DNA of 64,000 nucleotides from Fimenecus sp045593555 (GTDB lineage Bacteria; Bacillota; Clostridia; Oscillospirales; Acutalibacteraceae), in NCBI GenBank assembly GCA_045593555.1, contig JAZNWU010000031.1, positions 50,939 through 114,938 on the forward strand, in the 5' to 3' direction. The notes beneath the pieces are model-generated. The model searched no databases and was not told the origin of the DNA. It was given only the letters and a program-made list of their open reading frames with translations. Both the position numbers and the translations under genes were made by a program. Position 1 is the stretch's first letter. The number at the start of each line of letters is the position of its first letter. This document shows, in pieces, positions 43,501-51,900 of the stretch.

Positions 43501-44233
43501 AAAAGCAGGTGGTGAGGCTGAAATTTTCGTTATCAGAAACCTTACTGCTGAAGATGTAGCAAGAAGTGTTGAAGGCTTCTCAGCTAAGGTTAAGGAAGCA
43601 CAGATGATTTTCATTCCTGGTGGTTTCTCAGGTGGTGACGAGCCTGATGGTTCAGCTAAGTTTATTACAGCATTCTTCCGTAACCCTGCTGTTAAAGAGG
43701 CTGTAACAGACCTTCTTGATAATCGTGACGGTCTTATGTGTGGTATCTGTAACGGATTCCAGGCTCTTATCAAGCTTGGTCTTGTACCTTACGGAAAGAT
43801 TATTGATACTGATGAAAATTGTCCTACACTTACATTCAATAACATCAGTCGTCATCAGAGCAGAATTGTTCATACTCGTATTGCATCAACAAAATCACCT
43901 TGGCTTAGCCTTATGAATGTTGGTGATGTTGTTAATGTTCCGATTTCGCATGGTGAAGGTAAGTTTCTTGCTTCTCCGGAGCTTATTGCTGAACTTGCTA
44001 AAAACGGACAGATTGCAACTCAGTATGTTGACCTTGACGGAAATGCAACATCAGATATTGACTTCAATCCAAACGGTTCACTTTGTGCAATTGAAGGTAT
44101 CACTTCACCTGATGGTCGTGTATTCGGTAAAATGGGTCACAGTGAGCGTATCGGTGACGGTCTTTATAAGAATGTTCCCGGTGAATACGACATCCGTATG
44201 TTTGAAGCTGCTGTAAAGTATTTCAATAAATAA
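40541..44233 (+). CDS. purL: Phosphoribosylformylglycinamidine synthase, single-chain
   Basis: Glutamine-dependent FGAM synthase of 1230 residues that fuses PurS-like, PurL and PurQ parts. N-terminal region about 1-200; synthetase core with DTYWSDHCRHTTFSTH, FKNETHNHPTEIEPFGGAAT and GGKDSMSG; C-terminal class I glutaminase (about 960-1230) with IPVFPGTNCE, FIPGGFSGGDEP and catalytic Cys in CGICNGFQ, and SHGEGKF with the His. Unlike PurF upstream, its glutaminase site is complete. Last gene of the purine operon; terminator follows. Confidence 0.97.
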   Translation: MVYRIFVEKKTGLDNEAKGLLNEAKNLLGIDNLEDIRLFNRYDAENITDELFQYAVKTVFSEPQLDKVSTCLDISDTYVFAVEALPGQFDQRADSAAQCIQIISQGERPLIRTAKVYALYGDLTEKDIAAFKNHVINAVESREASLELPETLAAQYAAPETVATVDGFVSMDETALAALLDEKGLAMDLDDLKFLQAYFRDTEHRDPTITEIRVVDTYWSDHCRHTTFSTHLDNVRIDDPAVQGAYERYLAARVEVYGEEKAAARPQTLMDIATIGTKTLKKRGLLPELDESEEINACSIHVTATVNGEDQDWLLMFKNETHNHPTEIEPFGGAATCIGGCIRDPLSGRAYVHQAMRVTGAGDPRKTIAETLEGKLPQRKICQTAAAGYSSYGNQIGLATGHVAEIYHEGFVAKRLECGAVVAAAPAYNVRRERPAPGDVIVLLGGRTGRDGIGGATGSSKSHNMKSLTTMASEVQKGNAPEERKIQRLFRNAEVTRLIKRCNDFGAGGVSVAIGELAPGLQIDLDAVRKKYEGLDGTEIAISESQERMAVVVEAKDADKFIAYAQEENLEAYRVAVVTEEERMVMKWKGNVIADLSRAFLDTNGAVKHMDVTVTEKDLSVLSKAMYSSLREMASDLRTASQRGLVERFDSTIGAGSVVMPYGGKRQLTPTQSMAAVLPVLPGQETDQASVFSWGCDPDHLSVDPYTGARASIYNSVAKLVAAGCDYKLAYLTLQEFFERLKTEPERWGKPFAALLGALDAQLELNAAAIGGKDSMSGTFLDLDVPPTLISFAIAPIKKQDVITPEFKEANRPVYLFGATDESVDSLKATWEAFHNLCKEGKVKASWAVEHGIGEGIMKMSFGNNIGFKSSAELKDNWHLGMYGFIIAELTEDVEIPGVMKLGATTAEPVITLENDSVTIEELYKLHTATLESVYPTKAKEDKGKIPTYSFDGKCEISPENKVVKPKVLIPVFPGTNCEYDSARAVEKAGGEAEIFVIRNLTAEDVARSVEGFSAKVKEAQMIFIPGGFSGGDEPDGSAKFITAFFRNPAVKEAVTDLLDNRDGLMCGICNGFQALIKLGLVPYGKIIDTDENCPTLTFNNISRHQSRIVHTRIASTKSPWLSLMNVGDVVNVPISHGEGKFLASPELIAELAKNGQIATQYVDLDGNATSDIDFNPNGSLCAIEGITSPDGRVFGKMGHSERIGDGLYKNVPGEYDIRMFEAAVKYFNK

Positions 44234-44245
44234 TTTACATAATTT

Positions 44246-44280
44246 AACCCGAGGCTTAATGCTTCGGGTTATTGCTTTTC
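44246..44280 (+). terminator. Terminator of the purine operon
   Basis: AACCCGAGGC (44246-44255) pairs with GCTTCGGGTT (44261-44270), then ATTGCTTTT. Confidence 0.87.
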
Positions 44281-44317
44281 TTAAAAGTATATAATATAAT
44301 TATTGTGAGGTGATTTT

Positions 44318-44518
44318 ATGGCAGTAAGGTTTAATGAAAACAAGGAAATTGTAGCAAAGATTAAAGAAGGACTTAAAAAGAAAGATGGGTATTGTCCTTG
44401 CAGATTACAGAAGTTACCTGAATATAAATGCATCTGCGAAGAGTTTAAACAACAAATTGCAGACCCTGAATTTGAGGGCTATTGTCATTGTAAATTGTAT
44501 TATAAATCAAAAGATTAA
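44318..44518 (+). CDS. Ferredoxin-thioredoxin reductase catalytic-chain-like protein
   Basis: Small cysteine-rich protein of 66 residues matching the FTR catalytic subunit pattern: YCPCRL, KCICEEF and GYCHCKLYY give the CxC pairs that bind a [4Fe-4S] cluster and form a redox disulphide. Clostridial members are short and usually stand alone without the variable subunit, as here. Possible role in passing electrons from ferredoxin to thioredoxin-like partners; this is inference. Ribosome binding site GAGGTGAT. Confidence 0.82.
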   Translation: MAVRFNENKEIVAKIKEGLKKKDGYCPCRLQKLPEYKCICEEFKQQIADPEFEGYCHCKLYYKSKD

Positions 44519-44547
44519 AGGTGTGGAAAAATCCACACCTTTATTTT
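44517..44547. terminator. Bidirectional terminator between the FTR-like gene and rex
   Basis: AAAGGTGTGGA (44517-44527) pairs with TCCACACCTTT (44532-44542); the stem overlaps the stop codon of the upstream gene. Confidence 0.9.
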
Positions 44548-45181
44548 ATTCCATATTACTTACGTGATAACTCAATCGCATTAAGCTGTCGCTTAAGTGA
44601 ACATTTTCAACAGCAACCTCAGGATGGTTTACTGAAATATCATAATGACTGAAATTCCAAAAGCCTTTGATTCCTAATTCAACAAGCTGAGGTGCTAATT
44701 CCTTTGCCGCAGGACTTGGAATACATAAAACTGCAACAGTAGGGGAGTTGTCCCTACAAAAATCGAACAAGTTGTCCGTATGTCTTATTGGAAGCCCACG
44801 AAGCATCTGACCAACCAAGGCCTTGTTCTTATCAAACACGCCGATAAGATTGAAGCCTCTCTCTTCAAATGACATATGTAATGCAACTGCCTTTCCGAGA
44901 TTACCTGCACCGATAAGAATTGCTTTCCTTGTTTTATTAACACCCAGGATTTTGCCGATTTCTTCATAAAGACTTTCAATGTTGTAGCCATAGCCCTGCT
45001 GACCAAATCCACCAAAGCAGTTTAAATCCTGACGAATCTGCGACGCAGTAAAGCCCATTTTGTTAGATAAATCTTTAGAAGAAATTCTTACAACACCTTG
45101 TTCCTTTAATTCACCTAAAAATCTGTAATATCTTGGAAGACGCTTAATAACAGAGTTTGAAACACCGTCATTTCTAATCAT
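44546..45181 (-). CDS. rex: Redox-sensing transcriptional repressor Rex
   Basis: NADH/NAD sensor of 211 residues. The N-terminal winged helix reads VIKRLPRYYRFLGELKEQG, with SSKDLSNKMGFTASQIRQDL as recognition element; the Rossmann domain has ILIGAGNLGKAVA; the domain-swapped C-terminal helix ends the protein. Third gene of acn-icd-rex on the minus strand (13 bases after icd), tying the sensor to the oxidative branch of the citrate pathway. Confidence 0.96.
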   Translation of the reverse strand: MIRNDGVSNSVIKRLPRYYRFLGELKEQGVVRISSKDLSNKMGFTASQIRQDLNCFGGFGQQGYGYNIESLYEEIGKILGVNKTRKAILIGAGNLGKAVALHMSFEERGFNLIGVFDKNKALVGQMLRGLPIRHTDNLFDFCRDNSPTVAVLCIPSPAAKELAPQLVELGIKGFWNFSHYDISVNHPEVAVENVHLSDSLMRLSYHVSNME

Positions 45182-45194
45182 AAATAAGCTCCTT

Positions 45195-46358
45195 TTATGA
45201 AAGCTTCTTTACAGTTTCCATAACGTAGTCACCGAAATCGCTGCATGTTGCACCATTGTCACGGCCTGTAATTGTAAGCTTCTTTTCTTCAAACATACAA
45301 ATATCCAATGCTCTTTCAAGCTTGTCTGCTTCTGCCTGCTTACCAATATGTGAAAGAAGCATAACTGTTGCACGAAGCATTGAACATGGGTCAGCATACT
45401 GACCTCTGCCTTCACGAATCATACGAGGTGCTGAACCGTGGATAGCCTCAAACATTGCATATCTCTTACCAAGGTTAGCGCTACCTGCAGTACCAACACC
45501 GCCCTGGAATTCAGCAGCTTCGTCTGTGATAATATCACCGTAAAGGTTTGGAAGAATAAATACCTTAAAGTCTTTTCTTCTCTTTTCGTCAATAAGCTTT
45601 GCTGTTGTAATATCAATATACCATTCATCAGTTGTGATTTCAGGATAATCCTTACCAACTTCTTTGCAGATTCTTAAGAATTTACCGTCAGTTGTCTTAA
45701 TAACATTAGCCTTATTGATAATAGAAACTCTTTCTTTTCCGTTTCTCTTTGCATAGTCATAAGCCATTTTAGCAATTCTTTCTGTACCCTCAGTTGTTGT
45801 AACAACAAAGTCCATTGCAAGGTCATCAGTAACATTAACACCCTTTGAACCAACTGCATAAGCACCTTCAGTATTTTCACGGAAGAATGTCCAGTCAATG
45901 CCTTGTTCTTTAACCTTAACAGGACGAACATTTGCAAAAAGGTCAAGCTCTTTTCTCATTGCAACGTTTGCACTTTCAATATTTGGCCATGGGTCACCGG
46001 CCTGTGGAGTTGTTGTAGGACCTTTAAGGATAACGTGACATTCTTTAAGCTCAGCAAGAACATCATCAGGAATTGCTTTCATAACAGCAACTCTGTTTTC
46101 AATTGTAAGACCGTCAATTACCTTAAATTCAACCTTACCTGCCTTTACATCATCAGTAAGCATATATTCAAGAACTCGTGCAGATTCTTTTGTGATAATA
46201 GGGCCGATACCGTCACCACCGCAAACACCGATAATGATTTTATCTAGTTTATCAAAATCCACAAATTCCTTTTGTGCTTTAATCTTTTCATTTCTTTCAA
46301 GCTGTTCTCTGACGAGTGCTTCAAACTTTGCAACAGCTTCTTTTATCTGATTTTCCAT
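45195..46358 (-). CDS. icd: Isocitrate dehydrogenase (isocitrate/isopropylmalate family)
   Basis: Protein of 387 residues with GVCGGDGIGPIITKES near the N-terminus, the substrate motif FRENTEGAYAVG, NKANVIKTTDGKF, the metal-binding NLYGDIITDEAAEFQGGVG and the cofactor region EAIHGSAPRM. Family members include isopropylmalate dehydrogenase, but the aconitase partner 13 bases upstream points to isocitrate. NAD versus NADP use is not certain. An N-terminal extension of about 30 charged residues is present. Confidence 0.92.
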   Translation of the reverse strand: MENQIKEAVAKFEALVREQLERNEKIKAQKEFVDFDKLDKIIIGVCGGDGIGPIITKESARVLEYMLTDDVKAGKVEFKVIDGLTIENRVAVMKAIPDDVLAELKECHVILKGPTTTPQAGDPWPNIESANVAMRKELDLFANVRPVKVKEQGIDWTFFRENTEGAYAVGSKGVNVTDDLAMDFVVTTTEGTERIAKMAYDYAKRNGKERVSIINKANVIKTTDGKFLRICKEVGKDYPEITTDEWYIDITTAKLIDEKRRKDFKVFILPNLYGDIITDEAAEFQGGVGTAGSANLGKRYAMFEAIHGSAPRMIREGRGQYADPCSMLRATVMLLSHIGKQAEADKLERALDICMFEEKKLTITGRDNGATCSDFGDYVMETVKKLS

Positions 46359-46371
46359 GATTTACAACTCC

Positions 46372-48303
46372 TTAAAATGATTCTTTAGTGTAATTTAACA
46401 ATCCACCTGCAAGAATAATATCTTTCTGACGCTGTGAAAGGTCATAATTGATTGCATATTCTTCATTCTTTGTAAGGTTTACGAGAACTGCAGGTTCATT
46501 ATTAATAATTGCATTCTTAATTCCCTTAAGGCTTAATTCATCACCCTGAGTAATATTATCATAATCGTCTGCATTCTGGAATGTAAGAGGGAGAATACCT
46601 GCATTGATAAGATTAGCACAGTGAATACGAGCAAATGACTTTGTGATAACAGCCTTAACACCGAGATAGAGTGGAACAAGAGCAGCGTGTTCACGGGATG
46701 AGCCCTGACCGTAGTTTGCACCACCGATTACAATGCCTTTTCCCTCAGCCTTAATTCTTTCAGGGAATGTTTTATCACAAACACCGAAACAATACTGTGA
46801 AAGGAAAGGAATGTTTGAACGATAAGGAAGAATTTTTGCACCTGCAGGCATAATATGGTCAGTTGTAATATCGTCACCAACCTTAAGAATTGCCTTTGCA
46901 TCAATATCTTCACCCATAGGCTCACATATTGGGAATGGCTTAATATTTGGACCGTACATAACCTCAACATCCTTTGCTTCTTCAGGAGTTGCAGGCATAG
47001 CTACCATATTATCGTTAATGATAAACTCATCAGGAAGAACTATTTCAGGGAATTCACCTAAATCTCTTGGGTCAGTAAGGTAACCTGTAATTGCAGATGC
47101 AGCAGCAACCTCAGGACTTACAAGGTAAATACCTGCATCAGCAGTACCTGAACGACCTTCAAAGTTTCTGTTGAATGTTCTGAGTGAAACACCAGCTGAA
47201 TTAGGTGATTGTCCCATACCAATACAAGGACCACATGCACTTTCGAGAATTCTTGCACCTGCATCAATCATATCAGAGAGTGCACCATTCTGTGAAATCA
47301 TATTAAGAACCTGCTTTGAACCAGGTGCAATTGAAAGGCTTACTGTAGGATGTACAGTTTTACCTTTAAGAATAGCAGCAACCTTCATCATATCAAGAAG
47401 AGATGAGTTTGTGCATGAACCGATACAAACCTGGTCAACTTTAATTTTTCCGATTTCAGTTACAGATTTAACTCTATCAGGCATGTGAGGACAAGCAGCC
47501 ATAGGTGCAAGTTCAGATAAGTTTATGTTAATTACTTCATCATAAACAGCATCTGGGTCGGCTTTAAGCTCGACCCAATCTTCTTCACGACCCTGAGCCT
47601 TAAGAAATGCCTTTGTAACATCATCAGAAGGAAATACAGATGTTGTTGCACCAAGTTCAGCACCCATATTTGTGATTGTAGCACGTTCAGGAACTGTAAG
47701 AGTAGCAACACCTTCGCCACCGTATTCGATAATCTTACCAACGCCACCCTTAACTGTCATAATACGAAGGACTTCAAGGATAACATCTTTAGCAGCAACC
47801 CAAGGACTGAGTTTACCTGTAAGATTAACTCTAACCATTTTAGGCATTGTGATATAGTATGTACCGCCACCCATAGCAACTGCTACATCAAGTCCGCCAG
47901 CACCCATTGCAAGCATACCAATACCGCCACCTGTTGGTGTGTGGCTGTCAGAACCTATTAATGTTTTGCCTGGTTTACCAAATCTTTCAAGGTGAACCTG
48001 ATGACAAATTCCATTACCAGGTCTTGAGAAACGAATACCACGCTTTTTAGCAACGCTTTGAATGAATCTATGGTCATCAGCATTTTCAAAGCCTGTTTGT
48101 AATGTGTTATGGTCAATATATGCAACTGAAAGTTCAGTTTTTACCTGCTCAATACCCATTGCTTCAAGTTCAAGATATGCCATTGTACCTGTAGCATCCT
48201 GAGTTAATGTCTGGTCAATTTTAAGACCAACCTCACTGCCCGGTGTCATATCTCCGCTGACAAGGTGAGAATTAATAAGTTTTTGTCCGATTGTCATACC
48301 CAT
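46372..48303 (-). CDS. acn: Aconitate hydratase
   Basis: [4Fe-4S] enzyme of 643 residues that converts citrate to isocitrate. LERFGKPGKTLIGSDSHTP, the cluster cysteines in VCIGSCTNSS and SACGPCIGMGQ, and the swivel-domain GGANYGQGSSREHAA. Length and domain order (core first, swivel last) fit the short monomeric bacterial form close to the isopropylmalate isomerase branch; context with icd favours aconitase. First gene of the minus-strand operon. Confidence 0.94.
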   Translation of the reverse strand: MGMTIGQKLINSHLVSGDMTPGSEVGLKIDQTLTQDATGTMAYLELEAMGIEQVKTELSVAYIDHNTLQTGFENADDHRFIQSVAKKRGIRFSRPGNGICHQVHLERFGKPGKTLIGSDSHTPTGGGIGMLAMGAGGLDVAVAMGGGTYYITMPKMVRVNLTGKLSPWVAAKDVILEVLRIMTVKGGVGKIIEYGGEGVATLTVPERATITNMGAELGATTSVFPSDDVTKAFLKAQGREEDWVELKADPDAVYDEVININLSELAPMAACPHMPDRVKSVTEIGKIKVDQVCIGSCTNSSLLDMMKVAAILKGKTVHPTVSLSIAPGSKQVLNMISQNGALSDMIDAGARILESACGPCIGMGQSPNSAGVSLRTFNRNFEGRSGTADAGIYLVSPEVAAASAITGYLTDPRDLGEFPEIVLPDEFIINDNMVAMPATPEEAKDVEVMYGPNIKPFPICEPMGEDIDAKAILKVGDDITTDHIMPAGAKILPYRSNIPFLSQYCFGVCDKTFPERIKAEGKGIVIGGANYGQGSSREHAALVPLYLGVKAVITKSFARIHCANLINAGILPLTFQNADDYDNITQGDELSLKGIKNAIINNEPAVLVNLTKNEEYAINYDLSQRQKDIILAGGLLNYTKESF

Positions 48304-48351
48304 TTTTTAATCACTCCTTGGACTTTTTCACTTTTTTAACAATCTTTTATA

Positions 48352-48381
48352 ATTTTATTATATTGACATTATTTTGTCAAT
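48352..48381 (-). promoter_or_regulatory. Promoter of acn-icd-rex with palindrome
   Basis: Minus strand TTGACA (48380-48375), 17-bp spacer, TAAAAT (48357-48352). ATTGACA/TGTCAAT (48362-48368 with 48375-48381) is a perfect inverted repeat over the -35 and spacer. It does not match the Rex consensus well, so the regulator is open. Confidence 0.65.
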
Positions 48382-48418
48382 ATATTTATACATATTAAAA
48401 TCAATTTTTAACAAAATG

Positions 48419-48447
48419 TTGATATTATTTTTTTGTTGTGATACAAT
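48419..48447 (+). promoter_or_regulatory. Promoter of uppP
   Basis: TTGATA (48419-48424), 17-bp spacer, TACAAT (48442-48447), giving a leader of about 75 bases. Confidence 0.7.
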
Positions 48448-48530
48448 ATTTAGGTAATTTTATCTATAAACTATTTTAATATTTAATTTCATATTATAAT
48501 TTATGATTAATTTTATATGGAGTTGATTTT

Positions 48531-49391
48531 ATGTCGATTTTAAAAGCAATTATACTTGGCTTTGTGCAAGGCGTTACAGAATTTTTGCCTATTTCAAGTA
48601 GTGGTCATTTGTCATTATTTCAGCACTTTTTAGGAGTAGGTGGGGAAGGCTCATTACTGTTTTCTGTTCTTCTTCATTTAGGAACGCTGATTGCAGTATT
48701 TATTGTTTTTCATAAGACAATTTTTGAACTTGTACTTGAAGCGATTGATTTACTTAAAGATATTTTTACAGGAAAATTCAATTTTAAAAAGCTTAAAGGT
48801 AAAAAGAAAATGCTTGTTATGTTCGTATTTTCTTGTATTCCTTTATTACTTTTATTAATTCCAATTGGAAATGATATGAAGCTTATGGATTATCTTGGTG
48901 GATTTTCTGAAGATAACAGTATATTACTCGAAGGATTTTGCTTTTTATTTACAGGAGTTTTATTACTTGTATCTACCTATATTTCGAAGAAAAAAACTTT
49001 AACTCGTGAAGTTAATACATTAGATGCTTTTGCTATTGGTATTGCTCAGGCTTTCGCAGCAGGTTTTCCTGGTATTTCTCGTTCAGGTTCAACAATTTCA
49101 ACTGGTATGATATGTGGTGTTTCTAAAACTAATATGGTTGAATATTCATTTATTCTAGGTATTCCTGCTATTATTGTAGCAAATATTGTTGAGTTTAAAG
49201 ATGCTGTTGAAGCAGGTGCAGAACTCGAAATATTACCAACTATTATCGGTGTTATTGTTGCTGCTGTTGTAGGTGTTATATGTATTAAACTTTTACAGTG
49301 GATATTAAAAAAAGATATATGGAAATACTTTGGTTATTATTGTTTAACACTTGGTTTTGTTACAATAATATGTAGTATTTTAGGATTATAA
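48531..49391 (+). CDS. uppP: Undecaprenyl-diphosphatase (BacA type)
   Basis: Integral membrane phosphatase of 286 residues that recycles the lipid carrier of wall synthesis and gives bacitracin resistance. About eight hydrophobic segments. The two catalytic motifs are GVTEFLPISSSGHLSLF and FPGISRSGSTISTGM. Followed 16 bases later by ftsK. Confidence 0.96.
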   Translation: MSILKAIILGFVQGVTEFLPISSSGHLSLFQHFLGVGGEGSLLFSVLLHLGTLIAVFIVFHKTIFELVLEAIDLLKDIFTGKFNFKKLKGKKKMLVMFVFSCIPLLLLLIPIGNDMKLMDYLGGFSEDNSILLEGFCFLFTGVLLLVSTYISKKKTLTREVNTLDAFAIGIAQAFAAGFPGISRSGSTISTGMICGVSKTNMVEYSFILGIPAIIVANIVEFKDAVEAGAELEILPTIIGVIVAAVVGVICIKLLQWILKKDIWKYFGYYCLTLGFVTIICSILGL

Positions 49392-49407
49392 ATTTGGAGA
49401 TGTTAAA

Positions 49408-51900
49408 ATGGCTCATCAAAAAAGAAAAACTACATCAAAAAAGACAACAAAGAAAAAGAGCACAAATAATAAATTTGTGATAAATAAACAGCTTTCTGCA
49501 ATTATTTTATTTGCTGTTTCAATTCTTTGGTTTTGTCTTGCTATAATTGATGCAGGTGGAGTTTGGGGTGGACTCCGCACATTAATGTTCGGTATATTTG
49601 GATTCTGTACCTTTATTTTCCCATTACTCTTGCTTGTTGTAGCAGTGTTCATTGCTATTGATAAAGCTGATAAGAATGTAATATCTAAAATCATTCAGGC
49701 AACAGTTTTAATAACTGTTATCAGTAGTATCGTTCACGTTGCTCAATGTAATTATGGAAATACATATTTTGAAGCTATCAAAGATGCTTTTAATTTCTAT
49801 TATATTGATGGTAGTATGCTTGGCGGTGGTGTCTGGGGTGCTTTATTTGGAGGATTTATTCTATTAATTACAGGCAGTAATAAACTCGCTGCCATGATAA
49901 TATTGATTCTTCTTTTGTTTGTGTTTGTTATGATAATCACAGGTCTTACATTAGGTGGTTTATTTAATGGCATATCAAAACCTGTAAAGAAAATTGGAGA
50001 ACTTACAGGCGAAAAAATCAATGAATACAATGAGAAAGCAGAACAGTACGCTAAAGAAAGAGCAGAAAAAAAGAAAAAAGAATTTAATCCTGATGTTGAT
50101 TTAGGTCCTGAACCCGAAAAAAACAAAGAACCAATTTATATTGATGAACCAATTGTTGAAGATGATATTATTCCATTTTCTGATATAAAAAATGAAGAGA
50201 TGTTTGCTGATAAAAAAGTTCAGGAAACAGAGCCTGATAATATTATTAATCTTGATGACATTATTAATAAAAATACAGAAGAACCTGAACAAATCAAACT
50301 TGATTTAGGTGAAAAAGTTGAGACTCAAGAAGAATCTGATGAATACACAGATGAAGAGTGGAATAGTGAGCCAGTTAAACAATATACTATGCCTCCAATT
50401 GAACTTCTTAATCTTCCTAAAAATCTTAACTCATCTGATTATGAAAATGAGCAAAAATATAATGAGAGAAAGCTAATTGATACTTTAAATAGTTTTGGAG
50501 TTTCAACAAGGTTAGTTGGTGTTTCTAGAGGTCCTTCTGTAACACGTTATGAAATTCAACCTGCTGCAGGTGTTAAAATCAGTAAAATTACAAATCTTGC
50601 AGATGATATTGCCTTAAATCTCGCAGCATCTGGTGTTCGTATTGAAGCACCAATCCCTAATAAAGCTGCTGTCGGTATTGAAATTCCAAATAAAAGTCGT
50701 CAATCAGTAACTCTTCGTGAAGTTATTGACCAACAACAATATAAAAATGCAAAGTCAAAATTAACCGTTGCATTAGGTAAAGACATTACAGGTGAATTTG
50801 TATATTCTGATCTTGTGAAAATGCCTCATCTTCTTATAGCAGGTACAACAGGTTCAGGTAAATCTGTTTGCCTAAATTCAATGATTGTAAGTATCCTTTA
50901 TAATGCAACTCCTGATGAAGTTAAACTTTTAATGATTGACCCTAAACAAGTAGAGTTTACCATTTATAATGGAATTCCACACTTGCTTGTTCCTGTTGTT
51001 TCTGACCCAAGAAAAGCATCCGGTGCTCTTGCGTGGGCTGTTACTGAAATGCTTACACGTTATAAGACATTCTCTGAAAATAGTGTCAGAGATATTTCAG
51101 GATACAACAGCATCTGCGAAAGTCAGGGCAAAAAGAAAATGCCACAGATAGTTATCTTTATCGATGAGTTATCTGACCTTATGATGGCTGCACCAAATGA
51201 AGTTGAAGACTCCATTTGTCGTCTTGCACAGATGGCTCGTGCAGCAGGTATGCATCTTGTTATTGCAACACAAAGACCTTCTGTTGATGTTATTACAGGT
51301 ATAATTAAAGCCAATATTCCAAGCCGAATTTCACTTTCTGTATCGTCTCAGGTGGACTCTCGTACAATTATTGACTCAGTTGGTGCTGAAAAGCTTCTTG
51401 GTAATGGTGATATGCTGTATTATCCTGTTGGTATTCCTAAACCAATTCGTGTTCAGGGTTGTTATTTATCAGATAAAGAAGTAGAAAGTGTTGTTACATT
51501 CATTAAATCACAAGAACAGACTGCTTATGATGATGTTGTAATGAAAGAAATTGATAAACAAGCAGCACAGACTGGTGCAAAGAAAAAAGATACAGCAGCA
51601 TCTGGTGACGATGGTGAAAAAGGTCCTGCTGATGAAATGCTTCCAAAAGCTATTGAAGTTGTTATTGAAGCACAGTCAGCATCTACAACACTCCTTCAAA
51701 GAAAGCTTAAATTAGGTTATGCACGTGCAGCAAGAATTATTGATGACCTTGAAACAAGTGGTATTATCGGGCCATATGAAGGTGCAAAGCCTCGTAAAGT
51801 TCTTATAACTAAACAACAGTGGTATGAAATGAATGCTTTGGCTCAAGGCGGAGCAAACAAAGATTATAGCGAAAACGAAGAGGGTAACAGTGAAGAATAA
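49408..51900 (+). CDS. ftsK: FtsK/SpoIIIE family DNA translocase
   Basis: Septum-located DNA pump of 830 residues. A Lys/Thr-rich start is followed by four transmembrane helices (about 25-200), an acidic linker (about 235-330), the alpha/beta RecA-like motor with Walker A GTTGSGKS (about 479-486) and the FIDELSDL Walker B region, and a C-terminal gamma winged helix (about 745-815, STTLLQRKLKLGYARAARI). Chromosome segregation at division, or into the forespore if it is the SpoIIIE paralogue; these cannot be told apart here. Confidence 0.95.
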   Translation: MAHQKRKTTSKKTTKKKSTNNKFVINKQLSAIILFAVSILWFCLAIIDAGGVWGGLRTLMFGIFGFCTFIFPLLLLVVAVFIAIDKADKNVISKIIQATVLITVISSIVHVAQCNYGNTYFEAIKDAFNFYYIDGSMLGGGVWGALFGGFILLITGSNKLAAMIILILLLFVFVMIITGLTLGGLFNGISKPVKKIGELTGEKINEYNEKAEQYAKERAEKKKKEFNPDVDLGPEPEKNKEPIYIDEPIVEDDIIPFSDIKNEEMFADKKVQETEPDNIINLDDIINKNTEEPEQIKLDLGEKVETQEESDEYTDEEWNSEPVKQYTMPPIELLNLPKNLNSSDYENEQKYNERKLIDTLNSFGVSTRLVGVSRGPSVTRYEIQPAAGVKISKITNLADDIALNLAASGVRIEAPIPNKAAVGIEIPNKSRQSVTLREVIDQQQYKNAKSKLTVALGKDITGEFVYSDLVKMPHLLIAGTTGSGKSVCLNSMIVSILYNATPDEVKLLMIDPKQVEFTIYNGIPHLLVPVVSDPRKASGALAWAVTEMLTRYKTFSENSVRDISGYNSICESQGKKKMPQIVIFIDELSDLMMAAPNEVEDSICRLAQMARAAGMHLVIATQRPSVDVITGIIKANIPSRISLSVSSQVDSRTIIDSVGAEKLLGNGDMLYYPVGIPKPIRVQGCYLSDKEVESVVTFIKSQEQTAYDDVVMKEIDKQAAQTGAKKKDTAASGDDGEKGPADEMLPKAIEVVIEAQSASTTLLQRKLKLGYARAARIIDDLETSGIIGPYEGAKPRKVLITKQQWYEMNALAQGGANKDYSENEEGNSEE

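Noticed and set aside
40541..44233. Long secondary reading frames on both strands within purL, pgk and tsf
   Set aside because: They lack ribosome binding sites and family motifs, and mirror the strong codon bias of the real genes.
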